Assembly: GCA_021904315.1 (NCBI GenBank)
Contig: CM038907.1
Location: forward strand, 23,195,223-23,259,222
From: Sphagnum magellanicum
Lineage: Eukaryota; Streptophyta; Sphagnopsida; Sphagnales; Sphagnaceae
DNA: 64,000 nucleotides
Reading direction: 5' to 3'
Shown: piece after piece, positions 52,001 to 61,651 of the stretch
Layout: each line of letters begins with the position of its first letter
Numbering within the stretch: the stretch's first letter is position 1
Program-made: the position numbers and the translations under genes
The notes under the pieces: model-generated
The model's database searches: none
Seen by the model: only the letters and a program-made list of their open reading frames with translations
Told to the model about the DNA's origin: nothing

Positions 52001-53652
52001 ATTCTATGAACTAAATTCCACTTATTTCACACGAATTTTGCATCCACAATGCAAACTTCAAGTTTGTTTTAAATTCAGTCACAAATGAACTTGGAATGTC
52101 CACTGAAAAGATCTCTTGAAAACAATACAATTTTACAACTAAAATTGTAAGGAAAAAGTAGCTTTGGTGTCACTATTAAGTAAATAGGTACATCAACAAG
52201 ATGCAAGGCTAAAAGAAGATGATAAAACGCAATTTTCTTTAGCGCATTTTCACAACTAATCTAAGGAACAAATTTTCCCTTGAAATTGAGAAAGGGAACA
52301 CAAGAAGTGTATTTGAAGCTCATACTTGAGACCAAATATAGGATCAATATATTTTCATGAAGTGAAAATTACAAAATTATGAGATTAAATTAAGGGACCA
52401 TATGATTTTTTTTTGGGTGATATAAGTGTTAGTATTTAATTAAAGTAAAACATTAAGGGGCTCACCTTACTATTTAGTTTAGGTCAAAGTTCAAGTGATG
52501 ATATGCCTAAACTCTAAAAAAATTGAAAAAACTTGGTGGCAATTTAAGGAACTAGAGATTGCTTATAACACAACACAACTACATACATTTCAAACATTAA
52601 CATCCACAACATCTAACAACATAATTACAATAGTGGCCCCTCCCACTTACACATGTTCCCTTGATCTCTTATTTTGTCTTGCATTTGGCTTCATTCATCT
52701 AGCAATGAGTGATCGCCTCCAAAAATTGTTATGAATTGCAAGCGATGGCTAATCCAAAGAACATATTAAACCTTGCAAGGTTAAGGAATTTGATCTTTTT
52801 AATATAACTAGATCTAAAATAACAACTTGAAAGTAAAATAGGGCCTAATTATCACTTGAGTTCATGAATTATAGTAATTAATCAGGTATCCTAATATATG
52901 TTCATTAAAATTTTAAGTTATAATAAGATACCAAATATTGTAAATCTTCAAGATAAAACTCCAAAAACAATTAGTGCTTTGTTGCATGTGGTTTTATAAA
53001 TTAACAAGGAGTGTACCCCTTAGGGTTAGGAACATAAGTAAGTTGACAATTAAATGATGACAATAAATTCTAAGTAAATGTAGAAGTTAGTGATGTCAAG
53101 TTTAGGTTTGTCCAAGTATTAATTTTGTTAATGTTTTGCCTTGATGTTTTTCCTACACAAAACCCTAAGCATCATGTTGCAAAATCATCCAAAAAGACAA
53201 ATCACACAATCATGCACAAAAATGCATAATATGTCATATATAGCTTGATGGTCGAAGATTGAAGGTTGAAAAATATTCAGCTAAGTAACATGTAATGGAT
53301 GTATTAAAAAAAATTATAAAAATGTAAAAAATATGAAAATCCACCTAGTATTTGTGAAATAAAACCTTTACGTACACCTTGCAAGGTGGATTAAACATGG
53401 TGGCATGGCATGGCATGGTCATGCCACCCCAAGTGATTTCTAGGTTTTCGGTACCCCAATCAAAAGAGCCAATAGAATGAGCAATTGAGGAAAAGAGGAA
53501 TAAATAGTAAACAAGGTAAATTTTGTGATTTGTCAAGAGGTTTTCATTTTTTTTCCCACACATAGAAAAAAATATAAGATAAGTTTTATTTTCCTAAAAT
53601 TAAAATTAAAATGCAAAAAATGGAATAAGATCATTGTGTATGCATCTCCTAA

Positions 53653-53683
<31 letters not shown>

Positions 53684-56600
53684 GTATAGGTTACAAAGAC
53701 TTATTTTCATGTGAAAGACTATTTTAAAAAATTGATGATGAATTTAAGATGTCTTCCATTAAATAAATAACATTGATTATGAAATTCATGGTTGCAAAAG
53801 GGCATATAAAAATTGTGCTACCTCACCTCAACTATATATATGACATGCTCCATTTTTGGTGCCAACACAATCGTGGAGATTGGAGCAAACCCACTTTGAT
53901 AACATTAGCAAAATTATTTAAATATATATATTTTTCAAGAAAGAATTTCAAGAGTTTTCAAGAATTCTCTTCAAAATTGGAAGTCCTAAATCAATGATAA
54001 AAGTCGACTATTGATTTATTTCCAAATTTGGTGATCGTGCTTAAAACCTCAATGATATTTTTGAAAGAATCACACAATCATCAAGGAATTAACATAAACA
54101 AGGGATAGTCCTTTGTGTCATACCTCACCACATCGGTCCCCTCCACATCCACAAAAGGATTTGCAGCTTTCTCCTAAATAATAACATAGATTTAGTTTGT
54201 GGGAAAGCAAGTTCAATTTAATTTTTTGAAGACTATGACACTAATACATCATATCTAATCTTATGACATTTCCACTTTACATTTTGTAGCATGAACTTAC
54301 AAAACATAATGTGAAGACCCAAAATAGTATATATATAATTTCCAATATTTGATGATATTCCCACATCCAATTCCCAAATTAACTTGAATTTCCCAAATTA
54401 TTCCCACATTATACAAGCTTTTTTTTCTTTTTTTTGCAATTATATTATACCAAACTCAATGATTTTAATAGTTTCTCACCAAAACTTTTAGTTTCACAAA
54501 TTCAAACCCGGTAAACATGCTAATACTCCCATCTTGTTTTGCGGCATAGAAACCTCGCAACGTTGCAACCAAACATAAGGTAATCTTGGTATCATATAAT
54601 CTCTACATGGACCAAAAATTTTAAGGTCAAAATTAACTTATAATCGTCGAATTTATCTTATTTTACAAGATGTGCCATCAAAAAGCCATTTAACACATAA
54701 TGCACACATTATATTATGTTTTCTTATTGACAATAACAAGAAATATGAGTATAATTATTTAGCTTGAGCCACTTAATTAATGAACTTAATATATGAATAT
54801 TTGTGACCTACCATGTTGAGTATTGAACACTTGAAATACTTGGAATATTTTTTTTTTCAAAATAAGATTGGTTTTGTGAAAAAATTATAAGCTTAGGATC
54901 ATGGATTGCCAAGAACAACATACAAGTCCAATGACACCATCTTTCATAATAAATATGATATCATCCATAGTTGCAATTGCAATGCTATTATCGATGAGCC
55001 ATGTATGGTCCGTAAATGTGATGGATGAACCCTTGGGTCCATGTAAACCTTTGATTAAATTGTCTTTTCTTGCATCTTCAGATCTACTCCACAACCTGAA
55101 ATGTGAAGGACCTGTAGGGTTTTTTTTTTTTTAAGTTCAAGAATTGCATTTTTTTCATGAAGAACCAATGATCAATGATTTTTGAAGACCAACCAACCAA
55201 AAAAAAGTTGCAAAATTTTGTGTTTCTAAGTGTAAATTCTACTAATTTTTGCTAATTTTGGGGAAACTAGATTCACCAATTTCTCAATATCACAAAATTG
55301 AGGAAAAAAAAAATTGTGCCAATGATGCATGGTAGAACAATAGATGACATTCACAAATGATGTCATGTGAATGTTTTTTTTTTAAAAAGGGAATAATAAT
55401 TATGCAAGTGCCTTTTTTGAAGCACTTGTTCTTCATTTATACACCATAATGTGAAATGCCATAATATTGCATCAATGAGCTTTTAAAGCCATAATATAAA
55501 TGACAAATGAAAATAATTGATAAATTGATTATCTTTTGAAAAAAATCTAATAATATGCAACTTTAATTGTTTTAGAAGGAATGAATTCAATCTTCAAGTC
55601 CAAAAGAAAATGGTAAAAATTTAAAACATGTTCATGCATGAGTATCTAGATGATCATAATCAAAGTGCACCTTTGTAACATATCTTTGAACATTCTATTC
55701 AACATTTTACAATGGTATACAACTCTACCCGGAAACCTTAGTGTTTGATCATTGAAAAGTTGTTATTTCAAAATTTAGGGTTTTTGCACTTTTGTGTATC
55801 ACATATTTCATATGGCCATCAATAATTTCTAGGGGCTCTAAAGTAAGCACATTGATTTTGTTAGACATGTACATTTCTAATTTTTTACTATGATAACTCA
55901 AATTATTATTTTTTATGATTATTTTTTTTAAAGGTGCACATATATATTTTACATACCGTTGGTGGCGAATTTGTCGGAATCTTCCGGATTCATAGTTATG
56001 CGCATCACTTCATATGCAAAGGAACTAGTATACATTTCCTATGTAAAATTTCAATGCAAAGAAATCTTGAATTGGTTTGGATTTTGGTTGAACACCACAA
56101 TTTGTATTCTTCGGTTGTCGTTTATTGGGAATGTACATATTTCTTACATTTTATAGACATTTTAGCTTTGATCTCGTAATTACTACATTTTTGTGGAACC
56201 AAACCTTGTTTTATTTGGCATTGAAAAATGCATGAAAAATAATAATAATATAAATTTTATATTTATATTTATATAATATTTAATTTTTTATTTTAAAAAA
56301 TCTTTGCCAAGGTGATTTACACTATTTAATGCTTTCAACTAAGCTATTGGTCTCGACTTCAATTACTTTTATGTAAGAATAAATCATCAAACAATGCAAC
56401 CAAACTTGAAGATTCAAGGGACCTTTGCACTTGCCTTAGCATGTCTAATATCCCAACAATAGAGTGTAGAACCAACCCCGGCCGAGTTGGAAGAAGCTGC
56501 CATAAGCAGCTTCTCATCTTTTGAAAAAGCACAAATATTAACATCTGCTACACAAAAGCCACCAAACCCTTTTAGTTAGTTAAACATGAAAAATTGCAGA

Positions 56601-59600
56601 ATTGATGGCCAAAATTCAAAGAAAATTAAATTAAGAAATAGCCGAATTTGGTTGGACCAAAAAAGGGTAGCCAAAAATTAAAAAAAGGATGCTTAAAGTT
56701 TTTCTTTATTATTTTTATCTCATTTAGAACAAATTCGATTAAGTCTTCGTATGAATGATTGCCACTTTGACTACATATTACAAAATTGACAAAAAAGACG
56801 CTCATATGGTATGTGATTGGCTCATATGGTAGTAATATTCCTTGTCATGAAAAAATAAAATTACTTATTATTTTTTAGATGGGTTAGGTGAGTAATTTGT
56901 CATGTTGTTTTCGGAAATTGGGTACACTAATGTGCTAATCATCCTATGTAGTTTAGGTACATACATGGGTTGAATATCCATGGCTTGAAATAGTACCAAG
57001 ATGAGCAATGAATATGTCAACTTGATTTTGGTGATTGGCATACCATTTTGATAATTGGTAATGTTTTCAAGATGTTAGTCATGGCTTTTATACAAGGCAA
57101 CATGTTGCCAATTGGTGTCCATGTAAATCCACATGTTGTATATGATGGGAACAATGTGAAATTTTGGATTCCACACATACTATAGAACCCCATAGTTGGG
57201 GAAAAAGCTCTAGATTTATGAAATATATCTAATAGATAAATAATAAATCTTTAAATTGCATTTAAAACTTCACTTTGAAAATGTGAGCAAGAGGTAAGAA
57301 TAATGGTAAAGGAGATGGAGGTTTATCAATTTAATGATTCCTCCCGCCCTTTTGTCCTCGTTTTCATTTCCCTCATTTGTTCCAATATGGTTTTCAATAG
57401 TTCATCATTGTTTATGTCAAACCCAAATTTGATTTTACTAAATAACATGGACATGAAAAGGTATTGAAGTAATTATATTTATTTGGATTACATACACAAT
57501 ACATAATATTGGGACCCTTTATATATCCGACAAAATGTGATTGGTTCAAGGATCTCATCAACCCCATGCATGAACATGCCCATGTGAAACACCAACAATT
57601 TTCATGCCTTGCATGTTTAATGCATGGGGAATTGATGGCCAATTCAATTTCATTGGCAAATGTGAAAATAATGAGTAGCAAGGATCAATTTGTTGCCCAA
57701 ATTAACTATGGAAACTATTCCAATATTTCATCCTTTTATGTATGGGAATTACTACATATCCAATATATTTTCCCAAGCATGAAAATTGCATATTGGCATG
57801 TGATGGTTAATGCATCGAAAGGTTAAAGGGGGGCTTTTTTTTTTAATTCTAAAATTTTCTTTTAAATCATGTCAAAACTCTCTTGCATGTCTCCCTAGAT
57901 TTCGTCACTTAGAAGTGACTCCATTGTGATGAACGGATTGCGTTTTATTGTGCCAAATTGTGACATGCTATTAGAAAGGAAACAAACTTGGGGTCAAAAA
58001 GGGTTGATGAACATACTTGAAGCACTTTTGGTCACAATAGTATTCACTTTTTTCATGGCTCGCACATCAAATATTGAAATCTATTAAATGCCATCCCCAG
58101 TTTGTGCAAATCCATGAAAATGAAAATTTTGTTTCTCTAGTGTAAATTTACTATTTTTTCAGAAAATTTTTTTTTCTAATTTTTTAAATCATAAAATTGG
58201 GGGATAAAAAAACCCTAGTTGTATTGTAATACTCTAGATGGATCATTTATAGACTAATGCAATTGACCATCAAATTCAACACAATTGGCCTCTTTCCCTA
58301 ATACCACTCTTGAGATATTGTCTACCTTGAATAAAACAAAGTTAACATATACTCTTCCTTACAACATGTGTATCTCAAGAGGTCATCAATTCCAAGCCTA
58401 TATTTAACTTAACGTGTTTAAAGTTTAAATTTATAGTAAAATATGCATGTTGAAGACATGTTCAAAATGTGAACTCAAACCTATCTTTGACAAACTAGCT
58501 TCTTAGTTTCTACTTTTCGATAATGTCATTTTAAATGAAAAAAATTATCCATTAAGGAAAGAGACTTGAAAAATCACATTGGCTCAAATTTTTGGGTTTT
58601 CAAGGCACTAAAGTTTTTTTTTTGTTTTTTTTTTTTGGGTCAAGAAGATTATTATTTGGTGTAATAAAAGTTTGAGTTTTTACAAACTTCTATCCCTCAA
58701 TATTCTTGATTTTGTTTCAAAAAAAGTATTACTTTTGTATTAAAAGCCTATATAATAATTCCTTTGAAAATAATATAATGATGGGGGCTAGAGACTTGAG
58801 GAATCATGCCATGACATGGCATTGAATTTCTCAATGTTAAAAAAAATAGTTGCCCTTTTTTTACTTTCCAACTAGGGGTACTTCACCAACCCTAGGTAAA
58901 GATGGTCACAATATGAAATGAATGCCTATGTGTTAGGGTGCTAGGCTTTTATGCAATTGTGCTTAGTGGCACATGCCTTACTTGGATTCAAAATAATTTG
59001 CAAAAGGTCTACCTGAAAAAAAAAAAAAAAGAGAAAAAAAGGAAAATTTTATGAATATTTGTCAAAATTGTTGAAAATCAAACTCTCAACTTTGAAAAAG
59101 CATTATTGTCCCAACCATTGGGTTATTATTAATTGTTGAAATTTTGAAAACATATATTTGAATGCTTAACCTCGTTTTTTAAATAAATAAATATTCAGCA
59201 AAGAAGTGCCAAACATTATCCTAGGTATGATCATTATCTATTTGTGTTCGAATTTGGAGGAGAATTTGAGTTATATTAGTCATTTAAAGAAGAAAGCTTG
59301 AGAGCTTTACATTTGAAGGCATACCAACTCTAGACTCCATGTTATTTAGTGCTTGCAAGTTGAAAGTTGTTTGGTTTAGAAACCTTGTATTGAACCCTAT
59401 TGAATGGACCATTTTGCTTGAAGTAGAAAGAGGGAAAAACATTGTCAAGCTTCAATTAGGAAGTCCTTAGTCTCACCTTGTAATTGTTTCAAATGAAATC
59501 AAGATGTGTGATATTACTTTGTACAAAAATTGCTTGCATGTTCCAAAAGACATACACTCATCATGATCTAATTGTTTTCCCATCCTCAATTTGGTATTTT

Positions 59601-61651
59601 TTTTCCATCTACACTAGCTTTCAAAAGCTACCCAAAGGCCTACAACCTTTTCAAGAACATCCTTGGCTTGATATATGGTTCAATACATAATTGCAAGGAT
59701 TTCCCTACATTTAGCCGAAGAGACATAAAGTGGCTTAGGGCAAAATGCCATCAATTACAAACAATTGATTGGTCCTCTAGCCAATTGATTGGATCACAAA
59801 TGCTTCAAAGCACACAATTCCACCTTGAAAACTCTTCTTGAATAGCCAACATAGATAGGGCATTCTATAAGTGAGAAGAGGATTGGATGAACCATTTGCT
59901 ATGCTTCTCCTTGTAAGGTACACAAGCTTAAATGCATGGGAACATTACTAGTGGCTCAAGTGTTTGAAGCTAGATTTCAAAGTGTGGAGATCTATTGTTT
60001 CATTGTTTAAATTATGTTTCTCCATTTGACCCCATCAAGATCATAGGTCCTTCTCCACTAGAATGAGCTTGGTGCCAAGATGGAACTTGTTCATTTCATT
60101 AGTGAAGAAGTTCTGGTATCTCTAAGCCAAAAGGTTAAACCCATGAGTAGTATCCCTCTTTGGTGGATTGTTGTTAAGTTCCAACAAAATTTGGTCATTG
60201 ACAACCTCAAGAATCCACAAGTCTATAGATGCAATTGAGAATATTTCTTAATGTGATGTTGTTGTTAGTCTATTAGTACAATGGCCCCAAATTCACAAGA
60301 GAGGAAAGTTGAAGGTTTGTCAAACCTTCAAGATGAAATGCAAAGTCTATATACATACTCCACATGAAATGCATGACTCTTAAGGTATCAAGCTTTTGTC
60401 ACAAGCCCACAAGAAGGGAAAACAATAACCAATCGTATTTTCCTATTGCTTGTGAATATACCTGACTTGAGCCAGTTTTTAATGCCTCACATGCAGCTAC
60501 ATAATGTCCAGTCCGGGATGCAACTACAGCAACAATTTTCTGCCAAAACAATAAAGTTCATTTGTCATGTTGGACATTTCAATTGACTGCAATGTGTGTT
60601 CACATGTGAGGAATAGTCAAATTTGCTTCCATTCTGCCCAACATGACAACATGATGGTGGTGGCTAAGGTACTTCTTCCCTTACCTCTACAGATTCTTCA
60701 GGCATGGCAATTGGCACTGCACAATGATTCCTGCCAGAACAAAAATTGCAGAAACACATTGTCAAGTCGAGTTGGTGCGAGAGGAATTGGATTGAAAATC
60801 TACCAAGAGTGAGTGAGTGGCAAGAAAATGCAAACATACACAATTGTCAAGTTGAGTACCAGCAAGAGGGATTGGAGTGAAACCCTACCAAGAATGGCAA
60901 AGCCAAGCCTGCAAATAATAATCAAAGAGACTCTCTCTCTCTCTCTCTCTCTCAACTTGGATAATAATCAGCATATAAATCATAGTGAAATGAGCAGGAT
61001 TCGTGATTGTATGTAGCATGCACCTGTATCTATGAAGCCCACATCCAATGGCATACACAATAGTTTGGCTATCAATGCATGCCAATTGTGCTAGTTTGCC
61101 TTGTTCTCCACTGAATCCAAAGGTATGCCTACAATTGAACATCACCCACAACATACAAAATTCTTGAAAGCCATAGACAAACCCTAACTGAAGAAGGTTT
61201 TTTTTTTTTCCTTCTGACAAGTTGGGTGTCTTCCTGCTTGCTGTATCCAGACATAAGTAGCCAAATATTGAGCACCCATCCATCATGGTAACCAACTTGG
61301 CCTCTTGGAAAACAGTGAACATAGCAGCAACATGTTTCTGATCCAATGTGTTGCAATCTATGGAGAAATAGAATGTAGACTTTTTTGTTGCACAAATCCT
61401 ATCATGAGTTGCATACCCATTTTTAAGTATATCTGCAGGATTTGAGAATTATGAGAGAGAGAGAGAGAGAATCAAGTGTGTGTAGACCCATAATAATTAG
61501 CATACAAGTTCAGCAGATGCAAATGCTCATGAGATCTTTTTACTTACAAATGTGGGAATTGGTACACTAGAAATTCCTCTTCTGAAAGTTTGTCTTGCAG
61601 CAGCTGGGAACCTCTGCGGCTGATCACTAGTTTGCTTGAACGTCGTGACAT
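40083..61651 (-). CDS. CFAP57: Cilia- and flagella-associated protein 57 (CFAP57/WDR65)
   Basis: An axonemal protein that in algae and animals is part of the regulatory system docking inner dynein arms. I assembled 22 exons in phase: 61651-61548, 61128-61024, 60730-60685, 60539-60462, 58080-58017, 56547-56431 (or from 56544), 56007-55957, 55111-54924, 54173-54124, 50564-50469, 50075-49931, 49431-49073, 47965-47799, 47170-46941, 46527-46273, 45130-44921, 43506-43291, 43043-42885, 42536-42465, 42296-42013, 41523-41352 and 40448-40083. This gives about 1177 residues (human about 1250). Residues about 35-560 form WD40 blades, for example HTFGFSGEQG, GHYVAACEA, LIDNSIAIATMDD and GHKGVILAIAW...LATTDRDGVMISW. 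About 600-1050 is coiled coil, with the family-typical EWSSLIKDLYMIYV and HRRHVIKYMEENVKLL near its end. A Ser/Arg/Pro-rich tail closes the protein. Introns range from 145 bp to 3.6 kb and hold MITEs and repeats. Confidence 0.93.
45660..46059. mobile_element. Tourist/PIF-Harbinger-like MITE, copy 1 (intron 15 of CFAP57)
   Basis: A 394-bp element (45663-46056) flanked by TTA on both sides (45660-45662 and 46057-46059), the 3-bp target duplication typical of Harbinger/Tourist. Its ends are inverted repeats of about 30 bp: GAGCATCTCCAGCGGTGCTT on the left, and the complement with one or two mismatches on the right. No transposase is encoded, so it is non-autonomous. The superfamily call rests on TSD length and ends only. 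Confidence 0.85.
46166..46188. repeat. Interstitial telomere-type repeat
   Basis: Three consecutive units of the GGTTTAG type lie in intron 15 of CFAP57, about 110 bp beyond MITE copy 1. Confidence 0.7.
47181..47207. repeat. (AAT)n microsatellite
   Basis: Eight or so ATA/AAT units in intron 13 of CFAP57, directly next to the exon 14 acceptor at 47170. In the sense orientation they contribute ATT units close upstream of the acceptor. Confidence 0.85.
48341..48645 (+). repeat. Dispersed repeat, copy in intron 12 of CFAP57
   Basis: It starts at ACAAGGGATGTGTCACGC and ends at TAGTAGGCAAGGCC. It matches, in reverse orientation, 63084-63402 over nearly its whole length, and its last 60 bp match the tandem fragments near 5.6 kb. 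The purine-rich tract followed by TGTCAC at one end would fit the edge of an LTR of an old LTR retroelement, but no coding part or second LTR was seen. It is classed only as a dispersed, non-coding, probably old repeat. Confidence 0.75.
49455..49848. mobile_element. Tourist/PIF-Harbinger-like MITE, copy 2 (intron 11 of CFAP57)
   Basis: About 394 bp, the same length and same orientation as the copy at 45663. Shared interior words include GGTTTTGGCTCAGC, TTTCGGTTTTATGGGTGGGG and ACTTGGATGTGAAAAATAAT. The right end (GGAGATGCTC) is well preserved; the left end (GAGCA) is eroded and no perfect TTA duplication remains, which suggests an older insertion than copy 1. It fills most of intron 11 and ends 24 bp from the exon 12 splice acceptor. 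Confidence 0.8.
53655..53683. repeat. (GT)n microsatellite
   Basis: An uninterrupted GT run in intron 9 of CFAP57, the longest intron of the gene (3.6 kb). Confidence 0.85.
60927..60953. repeat. (CT)n microsatellite
   Basis: A CT run in intron 2 of CFAP57. In the sense orientation of the gene it is a GA run. Confidence 0.8.
61453..61471. repeat. (GA)n microsatellite
   Basis: A GA run in intron 1 of CFAP57. In the sense orientation it is a CT run ahead of the acceptor-like CCTGCAG near 61434, so it could serve as a polypyrimidine tract. Confidence 0.75.
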
